Part shown: positions 15,162 through 23,345 of the stretch, piece by piece
Layout of the letters: each line of letters begins with the position of its first letter
Position numbering within the stretch: position 1 is the stretch's first letter
NCBI GenBank assembly: GCA_902477765.1
Contig: CABSIM010000022.1
Coordinates: 1 to 44,876 of the forward strand
DNA length: 44,876 nt
Source: an uncultured Clostridiaceae bacterium
GTDB lineage: Bacteria; Bacillota; Clostridia; Lachnospirales; Lachnospiraceae
Direction of reading: 5' to 3'
The notes under the pieces: generated by a model
The model's database searches: none
Told to the model about the DNA's origin: nothing
What the model saw: the letters and a program-made list of their open reading frames with translations, nothing else
Made by a program: the position numbers and the translations under genes

Positions 15162-15353
15162 TTACCTCCTGTATGGCGCGGAATCACCGCACATCTTCTT
15201 TATTATCTGAATATGCTTTTTATTTTTTCGCAGCCGTTTTCCACTTTCGTCTGACAGGACTGCGTATCTGCCCTCATCTGCTTCCACAGCATAGATCCGG
15301 TCTCTGTCATTTCCGGCCAGCACTCTGGCTGCCCATCCTTTTTTCACTTCCAT
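15162..15353 (-). CDS. KOW-domain RNA-binding protein (L14e-like)
   Basis: A 63-aa protein, MEVKKGWAARVLAGNDRDRI onward, with an SH3-like KOW motif: a beta strand around a conserved Gly (AGNDRDRIYAV), then ESGKRLRKNKKHIQII. Small KOW proteins annotated as L14E/L6E/L27E-like are found between map and infA in many Clostridia. The position supports a role near the ribosome or in rRNA binding, but no function is established. It starts 13 nt after map. Confidence 0.85.
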   Translation of the reverse strand: MEVKKGWAARVLAGNDRDRIYAVEADEGRYAVLSDESGKRLRKNKKHIQIIKKMCGDSAPYRR

Positions 15354-15366
15354 GGAACTTCCCCCA

Positions 15367-16137
15367 TCAAAGGAATTCCGGTTCCGGACGCAGGGAAAGG
15401 ATTTCCGGTTCCCCTTCCGTAATCAGAACCGTATTCTCGTAATGGGCTGACAGGCTTCCGTCGTCAGTAATCACTGTCCAGTCATCATCCAGCCATACCA
15501 CATCGGGCCGGCCGGCATTGATCATGGGCTCGATGGCGAGAGTCATTCCCGGCTGCAGCAGAATTCCTTTTCTCTTCATGGAAAAGTTGGGAACTTCAGG
15601 GTCTTCGTGAAGATGCGTTCCGATTCCATGGCCTACCAGATCGCGGACCACTCCGTAGCCGAAGCTTTCCGCATATGCCTGAATGGCACTGGAGATATCA
15701 TTGAGATGATTTCCAGCTTTTGCATATTTTATCCCTTCAAAAAAGCTCTGCCTTGTGACACGGATCAGTTTTTCCGCCTCCGGCGATATGCTTCCGATGC
15801 CCCATGTTCTGGCTGCGTCAGAATGGTATCCCTTATAGATAACCCCCGCATCCAGACTCACAATATCGCCTTCATTTATATAACGGTGTTTTCCCGGAAT
15901 CCCGTGAACCACTTCATTGTTGACGGAAACACAGATGGATGCAGGATATCCGTTGTAATTTTTAAAGGAAGGAAGGCATCCGTATCCCCGGATGATCTTT
16001 TCTCCGAGTCTGTCAATATCCAGCGTGGACATTCCCGGCCGGAGCGCGGCGGCCAGTTCCTCGTGGGTTCTGGCCAGAATCTCCCCGGCTTTCCTCATCA
16101 GTTCAATTTCTCTGGGTGATTTGATCGTTACTGCCAT
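15367..16137 (-). CDS. map: Type I methionine aminopeptidase
   Basis: Map removes the N-terminal Met from new proteins. The 256-aa protein has the metal ligands in order: Asp in VSLDAGVIYKGYHSDAA (two Asp), His in GHGIGTHLHEDPEVPN, Glu in TLAIEPMIN, and Glu in HYENTVLITEGEPE. The substrate-side His is in VVHGIPGK. Length is normal for the short type I form without an N-terminal extension. Only 3 nt separate it from adk. Confidence 0.97.
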   Translation of the reverse strand: MAVTIKSPREIELMRKAGEILARTHEELAAALRPGMSTLDIDRLGEKIIRGYGCLPSFKNYNGYPASICVSVNNEVVHGIPGKHRYINEGDIVSLDAGVIYKGYHSDAARTWGIGSISPEAEKLIRVTRQSFFEGIKYAKAGNHLNDISSAIQAYAESFGYGVVRDLVGHGIGTHLHEDPEVPNFSMKRKGILLQPGMTLAIEPMINAGRPDVVWLDDDWTVITDDGSLSAHYENTVLITEGEPEILSLRPEPEFL

Positions 16138-16140
16138 GTG

Positions 16141-16785
16141 TTATGCTCCCAAAACAGCCGTAATATCTCCGAATACCGCTTCCAGATCCTTTGTGCCGTC
16201 AACGGTCACCAGGATCTTCTGCGCATCATAATATTCGATCAGCGGCTGTGTCTGTTCATGATAAACAGAAAGACGTTTCTTTACCGTCTCCGGCTTGTCG
16301 TCTTCTCTCAGTACCAGGGGTTCCCCGCATTTATCACAGATATTCTCCTTTTTCGGTGCCGCATAGACAATATGATATGTGGCTCCGCATTTCAGGCAGG
16401 CCCGGCGGCCGGACATCCGGTTTATGATATTTTCATCCGGTACGTCCACGTTGACTGCATAGTCAATCTTCTCTCCTCTGGCTTTCAGCGCCGCATCCAG
16501 GCTTTCTGCCTGCGGAATGGTACGCGGAAATCCGTCCAGAACATAACCGTTTCTGCAGTCATCCTTGCTGATTCTGTCCATAAGCAGGTCCACAGTAAGG
16601 GAATCCGGCACCAGAAGTCCCTGATCCATATACGTTTTGGCCTTTTTCCCAAGTTCTGTCCCCTCTTTGATGTTGGCTCTGAAAATATCTCCCGTGGAGA
16701 TATGCGGGATCTGATATTTTTCGGCAATTCTTTCAGCCTGGGTTCCTTTTCCGGCTCCCGGGGCTCCCAACATTATAATTTTCAT
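16141..16785 (-). CDS. adk: Adenylate kinase with zinc-binding LID
   Basis: Adk interconverts ATP + AMP and 2 ADP. The start at ATG 16785 gives MKIIMLGAPGAGKGTQAERI, with the P-loop GAPGAGKGT at residues 7-15; the product is 214 aa. The LID domain (about 126-163) has four cysteines, CLKCG and CDKCG, so it binds zinc as in other Gram-positives. The AMP-binding part has HISTGDIFR and DGFPRT. It follows secY after a 106-nt gap with an imperfect hairpin. Confidence 0.97.
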   Translation of the reverse strand: MKIIMLGAPGAGKGTQAERIAEKYQIPHISTGDIFRANIKEGTELGKKAKTYMDQGLLVPDSLTVDLLMDRISKDDCRNGYVLDGFPRTIPQAESLDAALKARGEKIDYAVNVDVPDENIINRMSGRRACLKCGATYHIVYAAPKKENICDKCGEPLVLREDDKPETVKKRLSVYHEQTQPLIEYYDAQKILVTVDGTKDLEAVFGDITAVLGA

Positions 16786-16891
16786 GTTTTTCCCTCCCAT
16801 AACATAAAAAGCCAATAGACACAATAACCCGAAGCAGGCGAAAAAGACTCCGCCTGTTCCGGTTTATTTTTCAGCTGCCGCCAGTCCTCTG

Positions 16892-18214
16892 TCAGTCGTT
16901 GAGGAAGCCTTTGTAGCTTCTTACCAGCATCATGGACTCGATTGCCTTGAGTGTTTCAAGAACAACGCCCACGATAATGATCAGAGACGTACCGCCGAAG
17001 GACAGGCTGCCAACGGAGAACAGGCCGGAAGCCATGATCGGAATGATGCATACGATCACAAGGCCCACTGCTCCGATGAACACGATATAGTTTAAAATGT
17101 CATTCAGATAATCAGATGTGGGCTTGCCCGGACGGATACCCGGAATAAAGCCGCCTGATTTCTTCATGTTGTTGGCCACTTCCAGCGGATTGAAGGTAAT
17201 GGACGTATAGAAATACGCAAACAATACGATCAATGCGATATACACCAGAAGTCCGATGGAATATACAGGCATCTCAGGCCTGAACCAGTTGGAAGAGCTG
17301 AGTGCCATCAGGATCTTTCCGCCTACAGAGGCGTAATCCACCTGGAAAAACTGTGCAATCATCACCGGCATGGACATGATGGAGGATGCAAAGATAACCG
17401 GGATTACGTTGGCCGTATTCACCTTCAGCGGGATATGGGAGGACTGTCCGCCCACCATCCTGCGTCCCTGCATCTTCTTGCTGTACTGCACCGGGATCCG
17501 CCGCTCTGCTCCGTTGAGAAGAACGACAAAAACCACCGTTGCAAGAATCACGGCAATGACAATGATGGCTGCCACTGTGGCCACTGCCACAGATTTTCCG
17601 GCCATGAACCGCTCATACAGTGTCATGATGTCCTGGGGAAGGCTGGAAACAATGTTGAAAAGGAGTACAATGGAAATACCATTGCCCACGCCTTTTTCCG
17701 TAATCCTCTCGCCGATCCACATGAGAAGGGCGGAACCCGCCGTCATGGCAGCAATCACGGTCAGATATCCCCAGATATTTCTGTGGTCTTCCAGAAGAAG
17801 TCCTCTTCCGCCAAGGCCGATGGCCATGGCTGCAGACTCGATCAGGGACAGAGCCACATTCAGATATCTGGTATACTCCGCGATTTTCTTGCGTCCGTCT
17901 TCGCCCTCTTTCTGCATTTCCTCAAGTTTGGGAATTGCAATGGTCATGAGCTGCATGATAATGGATGCCGTAATATACGGGGTAATGCTCAGCGCAAAAA
18001 GCGACATGGTGGAAAAAGAGCCGCCAGTGATCGCATTTACAAATCCCATGCCTGAGGTCTGGAGATTTGCAAAGAAATCGCTGAGGTAGCTGGCATCCAC
18101 ACCCGGAATCGGCAGAAGGGAGCCGATTCGGATCACAACAAGCATGAGGAAGGTAAAGAGAACACGTTCTCTTATTTCCTTCACTCTAAATGCTTTTTGC
18201 AGAGTTTTTAACAT
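16892..18214 (-). CDS. secY: Preprotein translocase subunit SecY
   Basis: SecY is the channel of the Sec translocon. The 440-aa protein has about ten membrane spans. Family landmarks include the N-terminal LLPIPGVD, the periplasm-facing loop after TM1, AERRIPVQYSKKMQGRR in the C4 loop (about 234-250), the block NPLEVANNMKKSGGFIPGIR before TM9, and a C-terminal MLVRSYKGFLND. It starts 1 nt after the rplO stop, so the two are probably translationally coupled. Confidence 0.98.
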   Translation of the reverse strand: MLKTLQKAFRVKEIRERVLFTFLMLVVIRIGSLLPIPGVDASYLSDFFANLQTSGMGFVNAITGGSFSTMSLFALSITPYITASIIMQLMTIAIPKLEEMQKEGEDGRKKIAEYTRYLNVALSLIESAAMAIGLGGRGLLLEDHRNIWGYLTVIAAMTAGSALLMWIGERITEKGVGNGISIVLLFNIVSSLPQDIMTLYERFMAGKSVAVATVAAIIVIAVILATVVFVVLLNGAERRIPVQYSKKMQGRRMVGGQSSHIPLKVNTANVIPVIFASSIMSMPVMIAQFFQVDYASVGGKILMALSSSNWFRPEMPVYSIGLLVYIALIVLFAYFYTSITFNPLEVANNMKKSGGFIPGIRPGKPTSDYLNDILNYIVFIGAVGLVIVCIIPIMASGLFSVGSLSFGGTSLIIIVGVVLETLKAIESMMLVRSYKGFLND

Positions 18215-18215
18215 A

Positions 18216-18656
18216 TTAGATCACCTCGCAGGTTCCACCTACCGCTTCAATTTTGGCTTTTGCGCCTTCACTGAACGCGTTGGCTTTCACGTTAAGTTTC
18301 TTTGTAAGCTCTCCGTTACCAAGAATCTTAACTCCGTCCTGCGGGTTCTTTACAAGACCGCATTCCATTAATGTTTCAACAGAAACAACGGAATCGTTCT
18401 CAAATCTTTCCAGTGCGCTGACATTCACTCCGATGATAACCTTGGAGTTCATGTTCTTGAATCCTCTCTTGGGGATACGTCTGTATAAAGGCATCTGACC
18501 GCCTTCAAAGCCTGCTCTCGGAGCTCCGGAACGTGCCTTCTGGCCCTTGTGTCCCTTACCGGCTGTCTTACCGTTTCCAGAAGCATGACCGCGGCCTCTT
18601 CTGAAACTGTCACTGTGCTTGGAACCTTCAGCAGGATGTAAATTAGATAAGTTCAT
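18216..18656 (-). CDS. rplO: 50S ribosomal protein L15
   Basis: L15 helps late 50S assembly. It begins MNLSNLHPAEGSKHSDSFRR and has the glycine-rich N-terminal arm GRGHASGNGKTAGKGHKGQK, then AGFEGGQMPLYRRIPKRGF. The ATG at 18656 is 7 nt after AGGAGG; an in-frame GTG one codon earlier (18659) is less well placed. It is 146 aa, between rpmD and secY in the usual spc order. Confidence 0.97.
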   Translation of the reverse strand: MNLSNLHPAEGSKHSDSFRRGRGHASGNGKTAGKGHKGQKARSGAPRAGFEGGQMPLYRRIPKRGFKNMNSKVIIGVNVSALERFENDSVVSVETLMECGLVKNPQDGVKILGNGELTKKLNVKANAFSEGAKAKIEAVGGTCEVI

Positions 18657-18683
18657 CACTGCACCTCCTTACTCTATTTCAGC

Positions 18684-18866
18684 TTAGATTTCTTCAACTT
18701 TTACCAGATGTCTGACATTCTGGATCATGCCCCTGACTGCACCATTGTCCGGCAATTCAACAGTTTTGTGCATCTTGTTCAGTCCAAGTGCAGCAACGGT
18801 TGCCCTCTGCTTCGGAACAGCACCGATAGGGGATTTTACCAATGTGATTTTTAACTTCTCTGCCAT
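18684..18866 (-). CDS. rpmD: 50S ribosomal protein L30
   Basis: A 60-aa L30 of the short bacterial type: LKITLVKSPIGAVPKQRATV, then ALGLNKMHKTVELPDN and MIQNVRHLVKVEEI. L30 binds the 5S rRNA side of the 50S. It lies 15 nt after rpsE and 27 nt before rplO. Confidence 0.97.
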   Translation of the reverse strand: MAEKLKITLVKSPIGAVPKQRATVAALGLNKMHKTVELPDNGAVRGMIQNVRHLVKVEEI

Positions 18867-18881
18867 CTTCTTATCCTCCTA

Positions 18882-19391
18882 TTAGCAAACAACTTCTTCT
18901 ACAGATTTGCCGCGGTTCTTGGCAACTTCTTCCGGTGTCTTTAATTTGCAGAGACCTTCGATTGTTGCAAGAACTACGTTTGTCTTGTTGTTGGAGCCCA
19001 GAGACTTTGTACGGATATTCTTGATACCTGCAAGCTCAACGACGGAACGAACCGGGCCGCCGGCGATGATACCGGTACCTTCGGGAGCTCTCTTGAGAAG
19101 TACGGATGCGCTTCCGAACTCTCCGAGGAAGTCGTGGGGAATACTGTTGTTCTCATCTCTCGGAATCTCAACAAGATTCTTCATGGCAGCTTCTTTGCCC
19201 TTACGGATCGCCTCCGGAACCTCTCCGGCCTTTCCAAGGCCTGCTCCTACGTGTCCATTGCCGTCGCCTACTACTACCAGAGCGGAAAATCTCATGGTAC
19301 GTCCACCTTTTACAGTCTTGGATACGCGCTTGATGGCAACAACTTTGTCATTCAACTCTAACTGACTTGCATCAATGATTGTACGCTTCAT
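18882..19391 (-). CDS. rpsE: 30S ribosomal protein S5
   Basis: S5 supports decoding accuracy and mRNA unwinding. The 169-aa protein has the double-stranded RNA-binding fold (about 10-75, VVAIKRVSKTVKGGRTMRFS and VVGDGNGHVGAGLGKAGEVP) and the C-terminal half with GGPVRSVVELAGIKNIRTKS. Standard spc position, 18 nt after rplR. Confidence 0.98.
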   Translation of the reverse strand: MKRTIIDASQLELNDKVVAIKRVSKTVKGGRTMRFSALVVVGDGNGHVGAGLGKAGEVPEAIRKGKEAAMKNLVEIPRDENNSIPHDFLGEFGSASVLLKRAPEGTGIIAGGPVRSVVELAGIKNIRTKSLGSNNKTNVVLATIEGLCKLKTPEEVAKNRGKSVEEVVC

Positions 19392-19409
19392 GCTGTATTC
19401 TCCTCTCTA

Positions 19410-19778
19410 CTAGAATTCCAGACCAGCCTCGCGGGCTGCGTCTGCCAGTGCCTGAATCTTGCCCTGATAAATGAAACCGCCTCTGTCGAAAACGACTTCC
19501 TTGATTCCTTTTTCGATCGCTCTCTTTGCGATTACGGTTCCCACATATGCAGCAGCCTCAACGGTATCGGTGTTCTCCAGTTCTGCTTTTACTTCCTTCT
19601 CTACGGTGGAAGCTGCAACTAAAGTATGACCAACGGTATCGTCAATAATCTGAGCATACATATGATTATTGCTTCTGAACACTGCCAGACGCGGTCTTTC
19701 TGCTGTACCAGCAAAACGATTGCGTAATCTGGCATGTTTTTTTCTGCGGATTTCGCTTCTTGACTGTTTGCTAACCAT
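19410..19778 (-). CDS. rplR: 50S ribosomal protein L18
   Basis: L18 binds 5S rRNA with L5. The 122-aa protein shows RLRNRFAGTAERPRLAVFRS, NHMYAQIIDDTVGHTLVAAS and the C-terminal block VVFDRGGFIYQGKIQALADA, then AREAGLEF. Standard length and place, 17 nt after rplF. Confidence 0.98.
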   Translation of the reverse strand: MVSKQSRSEIRRKKHARLRNRFAGTAERPRLAVFRSNNHMYAQIIDDTVGHTLVAASTVEKEVKAELENTDTVEAAAYVGTVIAKRAIEKGIKEVVFDRGGFIYQGKIQALADAAREAGLEF

Positions 19779-19795
19779 TTTTACACTCTCCTTAA

Positions 19796-20338
19796 TTATT
19801 TCTTACCGGTCTTGCCGACTTTACGTCTGATCACTTCATCAGCATACTTGATTCCCTTGCCCTTATACGGCTCAGGTCTTCTCTTGTCTCTGATCTCAGC
19901 TGCATACTGACCAACCTTTTCTTTGCTGATACCTTTGACAATGATGATGTTCTGGCCGTCCAGAACAGTCTCGATGCCTTCCGGATCTTCCATTTCAACC
20001 GGGTGGGAATAACCGAGGGAAAGTGTCAGCTTCTTGCCCTGCTTCTGAGCTCTGTAACCAACACCGTTTACTTCCAGCTTCTTCTCGTAGCCTTCTGTAA
20101 CACCGTGAATCATATTATTGATCAATGTCCTTGTCAGACCGTGGAGAGATTTCATTCTCTTCAGATCGTTGGGTCTGCTGACAATGATATGTCCATCCTC
20201 TTCCTTGATTTCCATTTCCACCGGAAGTTCTCTTACCAGTGTTCCCTTCGGACCTTTTACGGTCACTACATTGTTTTCTGCAATCGTCACAGTAACACCT
20301 GCGGGGATTGCAACCGGCATTCTACCAATACGTGACAT
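19796..20338 (-). CDS. rplF: 50S ribosomal protein L6
   Basis: L6 lies near the factor-binding site of the 50S. The 180-aa protein has two alike L6 folds: MSRIGRMPVAIPAGVTVTIA and KRMKSLHGLTRTLINNMIHG in the first, and YRAQKQGKKLTLSLGYSHPV plus RRPEPYKGKGIKYADEVIRR in the second. It follows rpsH after an unusual 166-nt structured spacer, with TAGGAGG before the ATG. Confidence 0.98.
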   Translation of the reverse strand: MSRIGRMPVAIPAGVTVTIAENNVVTVKGPKGTLVRELPVEMEIKEEDGHIIVSRPNDLKRMKSLHGLTRTLINNMIHGVTEGYEKKLEVNGVGYRAQKQGKKLTLSLGYSHPVEMEDPEGIETVLDGQNIIIVKGISKEKVGQYAAEIRDKRRPEPYKGKGIKYADEVIRRKVGKTGKK

Positions 20339-20504
20339 GCCTGATACCTCCTACTTAAATTCTCGGAGAGCGCTTTGCACGCTCTCTGTTTTCAGTTTCT
20401 ATGTTATATATGCCGGACTCCCGGAAGGAGCCGGCTGCACATCTCCGCCCTGCCCGCGGGTTGGGGTACGGGTTTTGCAGGCGGAAAGCGAATAACATCA
20501 ATGC
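20339..20504 (-). other. Extended spacer between rpsH and rplF
   Basis: A 166-nt gap with no gene, where 10-30 nt is usual. On the minus strand it holds GAGAGCG/CGCTCTC (7-bp hairpin, 7-nt loop) just before the rplF binding site, and the GC-rich block AGCCGGCTCCTTCCGGG. An AT-rich CATATATAACATAG is -10-like, but I see no matching -35. Its first bases continue a 13-nt match with the rpsN-rpsH spacer. Confidence 0.5.
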
Positions 20505-20906
20505 CTACCAAACGAATGCCAGAACTTCTCCGCCGACTCCCAGCTCTCTTGCCTGCTTGTCGGTGATCACACCCTGGTTTGTGGATACGATGGCGATACC
20601 AAGTCCGCCCAGTACCTTCGGCATGTCTTCCTTGCCGGCGTATACACGAAGACCCGGTTTGGAGATTTTCTTGATTCCGGAGATAACTCTCTCGTTTTTG
20701 TCCTTGCCGTATTTCAGAGCAATACGGATGGTCTGGAATGCACCATCCTCAACGATGTCATATTTCTTAATATATCCTTCTTTTACAAGGATATCAGCGA
20801 TGGCTAATTTCATTTTGGATGCCGGTACGTCTACGGTGTCATGCTTTGCAGTGTTTGCATTACGGATTCTTGTAAGCATATCTGCAATCGGATCGCTCAT
20901 TGTCAT
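20505..20906 (-). CDS. rpsH: 30S ribosomal protein S8
   Basis: S8 binds the central domain of 16S rRNA and in E. coli represses the spc operon. The start ATG 20906 (TMSDPIADMLTRIRNANTAK) has AAGGAGG 10 nt upstream and gives 133 aa. The C-terminal STNQGVITDKQARELGVGGE is the family signature. A longer frame into the spacer was rejected. The last codon and stop are TGG TAG, followed by GCATTGA, identical to the end of rpsN. Confidence 0.97.
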   Translation of the reverse strand: MTMSDPIADMLTRIRNANTAKHDTVDVPASKMKLAIADILVKEGYIKKYDIVEDGAFQTIRIALKYGKDKNERVISGIKKISKPGLRVYAGKEDMPKVLGGLGIAIVSTNQGVITDKQARELGVGGEVLAFVW

Positions 20907-21106
20907 GATTTTATTTCCTCCTTTTAGGTTGTCGGTTGTCACACTGTGGTTCGCAGGAATCCGTCCTGCGCTGCACAGGGATGTTCTTTGCGGCCGGCGA
21001 GGGAGCATTACAACGGATTCCCGTGTTTCATGGAGAGGAAAAATCCCCGTCCCGTCTCTCCCCGCGGAGTCTCGCAGGAAAGTTCTTCTCCCTCCGGTCG
21101 AAGAAC

Positions 21107-21125
21107 GGCGTTTTCACTTAATTTC
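21107..21125 (-). repeat. Degenerate spacer repeat, copy B2
   Basis: Minus strand GAAATTAAGTGAAAACGCC. It resembles the consensus CGARTYTAGTGYRAAMGCC, with a one-base shift in the left part. This is the weakest of the four copies. Confidence 0.35.
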
Positions 21126-21219
21126 AAATCCATTCACAGGCCCTTGGCGGCTGCAGCACTTCGCTCAGCTAAACTCAGCCTGCGCCCTGACAGACGCGGC
21201 TTCGTTAAGATTCGCGAAG

Positions 21220-21238
21220 GGCTTTCACACTAAATTCG
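21220..21238 (-). repeat. Degenerate spacer repeat, copy B1
   Basis: Minus strand CGAATTTAGTGTGAAAGCC, 15 of 19 identical to copy C1 in the rplW-rplB spacer. Confidence 0.5.
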
Positions 21239-21275
21239 CGCTCGTCAGGACTCGTGTTCATTAAGTGTTCAATGC

Positions 21276-21461
21276 CTACCAGCTTGCCTTCTTAACTCCC
21301 GGAATCTCGCCCTTGTAAGCCAGTTCACGGAAGCAGATACGGCAGATGCCGTATTTTCTCAGATATGCGTGCGGACGGCCGCAGATCCTGCAGCGGTTAT
21401 ATTCTCTTGTGGAGAATTTTGCCGGACGCTGCTGTTTAATCTTCATTGAAGTTTTCGCCAT
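21276..21461 (-). CDS. rpsN: 30S ribosomal protein S14, zinc type Z
   Basis: A 61-aa S14 with four cysteines, CRICG and CRICF, that bind zinc. The short length and the motif define the type Z form. It begins MAKTSMKIKQQRPAKFSTRE and ends GEIPGVKKASW. A zinc-free S14 paralogue would be used under zinc limitation, but none lies in this window. It is 16 nt after rplE and is followed by the 369-nt repeat-bearing spacer. Confidence 0.97.
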   Translation of the reverse strand: MAKTSMKIKQQRPAKFSTREYNRCRICGRPHAYLRKYGICRICFRELAYKGEIPGVKKASW

Positions 21462-21477
21462 GGATAGATCCTCCTAC

Positions 21478-22017
21478 TTATTTTGCGAATGGCATATTGA
21501 ATAATGTCAAAAGTTCACGGGCTTCTTCATCGGTCTTGGCAGTTGTTACGAAAATAACATCCATACCTCTTACTTTATCAACTTTATCGTATTCAATTTC
21601 AGGGAAGATTAACTGCTCCTTGATTCCCAGTGCATAGTTTCCTCTGCCGTCAAACGCATTGGGGTTTACGCCGCGGAAGTCACGCACACGCGGAAGGGCC
21701 AGGTTGATCAGGCGGTCTGCAAATTCATACATTTTCTCACCGCGGAGAGTTACTTTGCATCCGATTGCCATGCCCTCTCTGATCTTGAAGTTTGCAACAG
21801 ACTTCTTAGCCTTTGTCAGAACTGCGTGCTGACCGGTGATGATTTCCAGGTCACGCACTGCGGAGTCCAGGACTTTTGCGTTGTCTTTTGCTTCGCCGAC
21901 GCCCATGTTGATGACGATCTTGTCAAGCTTCGGCACTTCCATGATATTTTTATATCCAAATTTCTTGATCATAGCGTCAACGATCTCGCTCTGATACATT
22001 TCTTTTAATCTAGCCAA
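21478..22017 (-). CDS. rplE: 50S ribosomal protein L5
   Basis: L5 binds 5S rRNA and the P-site tRNA elbow. The 179-aa protein has KLDKIVINMGVGEAKDNAKV, KSVANFKIREGMAIGCKVTL and RDFRGVNPNAFDGRGNYALG. The start codon is TTG at 22017 (AGGAGG 9 nt upstream), rare for a major ribosomal protein. It lies 24 nt after rplX. Confidence 0.97.
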   Translation of the reverse strand: MARLKEMYQSEIVDAMIKKFGYKNIMEVPKLDKIVINMGVGEAKDNAKVLDSAVRDLEIITGQHAVLTKAKKSVANFKIREGMAIGCKVTLRGEKMYEFADRLINLALPRVRDFRGVNPNAFDGRGNYALGIKEQLIFPEIEYDKVDKVRGMDVIFVTTAKTDEEARELLTLFNMPFAK

Positions 22018-22041
22018 CTTATTTTTCCTCCTCTCCGCTTA

Positions 22042-22347
22042 TTAGTCGATTACTTTACCGGTTGCCTTGGCAACGCGGACTTTCTTGCCGTCTTTTACTT
22101 CAAAGCCAACTCTTGTTGCCTTGCCGTCAACTACCAGCATAACATTGGAGATGTCCATGGGGCTTTCCTGATGAACGATTCCGCCGTTCTGATTTGTCTG
22201 GCTCGGTTTGGTGTGCTTGGTCACCATGTTGCAGCCTTCAACCAGAACTGTGTTCTTTTTTGTATCCACATGCAGGACCTTGCCGGTCTTATCTTTATCT
22301 TTTCCTGCGATGATCTTAACCATATCGTCTTTTCTGATCTTATGCAT
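22042..22347 (-). CDS. rplX: 50S ribosomal protein L24
   Basis: L24 starts 50S assembly and carries a KOW motif: MVKIIAGKDKDKTGKVLHVD at the N-terminus, followed by VEGCNMVTKHTKPSQTNQNG and ESPMDISNVMLV. At 101 aa it has normal length. It follows rplN by 14 nt. Confidence 0.97.
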   Translation of the reverse strand: MHKIRKDDMVKIIAGKDKDKTGKVLHVDTKKNTVLVEGCNMVTKHTKPSQTNQNGGIVHQESPMDISNVMLVVDGKATRVGFEVKDGKKVRVAKATGKVID

Positions 22348-22361
22348 TACCCGGCACCTCC

Positions 22362-22730
22362 TTATAATACTTCCGGAGCCAGAGATACGATCTTCATGAA
22401 CTGTTTCTCACGAAGTTCTCTTGCAACCGGCCCAAAAATACGGGTTCCTCTGGGAGTCTTATCATCCTTGATAATAACTGCCGCATTCTCATCGAACTTG
22501 ATATAAGAACCGTCTTTACGGCGTGCACCCTTAACAGTACGTACCACAACGGCCTTTACAACATCGCCCTTCTTTACAACTCCGCCAGGTGTTGCATCTT
22601 TAACGGAAGCTACGATGATATCACCAATATTAGCATATCTTCTTGTAGAGCCGCCCATAACACGGATACAAAGCAGTTCTCTTGCACCTGTATTGTCGGC
22701 AACCTTTAATCTGGTTTCCTGCTGAATCAT
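22362..22730 (-). CDS. rplN: 50S ribosomal protein L14
   Basis: L14 forms an intersubunit bridge. The 122-aa protein starts MIQQETRLKVADNTGARELL and has KGDVVKAVVVRTVKGARRKD and TRIFGPVARELREKQFMKIV, then SLAPEVL. Normal length, spc order, 26 nt after rpsQ. Confidence 0.98.
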   Translation of the reverse strand: MIQQETRLKVADNTGARELLCIRVMGGSTRRYANIGDIIVASVKDATPGGVVKKGDVVKAVVVRTVKGARRKDGSYIKFDENAAVIIKDDKTPRGTRIFGPVARELREKQFMKIVSLAPEVL

Positions 22731-22756
22731 GCCTTGATACTCCTTCCTCGAATCAA

Positions 22757-23011
22757 TTATCTTGCTTTCTCGATGATCTCAACAAGTCTCCATCTCTTAT
22801 CCTTGGATAACGGTCTTGTTTCCATCACTTTGACTGTATCACCGATACCGCACTCATTGTTCTCATCATGAGCTTTTAATTTATATGTGTTCTTAACAAT
22901 CTTACCGATTAACGGATGCTTTACGTGGTTTTCGATAGCAACAACGATCGTTTTGTCCATCTTGTTGCTAACTACTTTACCAGTACGTGTTTTTCTAAGA
23001 TTTCTTTCCAC
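22757..23011 (-). CDS. rpsQ: 30S ribosomal protein S17
   Basis: An 84-aa OB-fold 30S protein: ERNLRKTRTGKVVSNKMDKT, HPLIGKIVKNTYKLKAHDEN and VKVMETRPLSKDKRWRLVEI. Translation begins at GTG 23011 with AGGAG 10 nt upstream. It follows a 124-nt structured spacer after rpmC rather than the usual short gap. Confidence 0.97.
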   Translation of the reverse strand: MERNLRKTRTGKVVSNKMDKTIVVAIENHVKHPLIGKIVKNTYKLKAHDENNECGIGDTVKVMETRPLSKDKRWRLVEIIEKAR

Positions 23012-23135
23012 GACGGATAATCTCCTTTCATACGATCCGGGCTTCCAACGAAGCCTCTATTTGTTACACGCATCGGCGTGTGTCCTGCCAGTGAGCAGTC
23101 TGCCCGACTCAGGAAATCCGGCACACGGATGTGTA
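23012..23135 (-). other. Structured spacer between rpmC and rpsQ
   Basis: This 124-nt gap can form two perfect 6-bp hairpins on the minus strand, ACACGC/GCGTGT (23066-23081) and GGCTTC/GAAGCC (23040-23055), each with a 4-nt loop, upstream of the rpsQ binding site. No gene and no consensus promoter seen. Confidence 0.5.
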
Positions 23136-23345
23136 TTAGTTAGCAACTCTTGCCTTCTCTGTGATAACAGTCTGGATTCTGGCGATGTTCTTGCGAACTT
23201 CCTTGATTCTGCTCGTGTTATCTAACTGGTTGGTTGCATTCTGGAATCTCAGGTTGAACAGTTCCTTCTTGGCTGCAACTAATTCCTCGTTCAGCTCTGC
23301 AGCTGTCTTCGCTTTTAATTCTTCCACATATTTATTAGTTTTCAC
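23136..23345 (-). CDS. rpmC: 50S ribosomal protein L29
   Basis: L29 sits at the tunnel exit and helps dock trigger factor and SRP. The helical protein has KTNKYVEELKAKTAAELNEE and KELFNLRFQNATNQLDNTSR. I choose GTG at 23345, which overlaps the end of rplP by 11 nt and lies 8 nt after AAGGCGG, giving 69 aa. Another in-frame GTG at 23354 would add three residues and has no site of its own. Confidence 0.93.
   Translation of the reverse strand: MKTNKYVEELKAKTAAELNEELVAAKKELFNLRFQNATNQLDNTSRIKEVRKNIARIQTVITEKARVAN

Larger units (their letters stand above)
20907..21275 (-). other. 369-nt non-coding spacer between rpsN and rpsH with repeat elements
   Basis: No convincing gene lies here; the possible frames lack ribosome binding sites and known motifs. 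The minus strand holds two copies of a degenerate element of about 19 nt (21220-21238 and 21107-21125) that also occurs twice in the rplW-rplB spacer. It also carries GC-rich complementary stretches such as GTTCTTC/GAAGAAC (21082-21105). S14 and S8 genes are normally separated by some 20-30 nt. It may be an inserted or expanded intergenic element. Confidence 0.6.

Noticed and set aside
16829..16862. A hairpin between secY and adk as a terminator
   Set aside because: The stem has two mismatches and no T tract after it on the minus strand; the run of T lies in the loop.
20401..21264. A long plus-strand frame spanning rpsH and its spacers
   Set aside because: It runs antisense through a conserved ribosomal gene and across structured spacers, with no start site.
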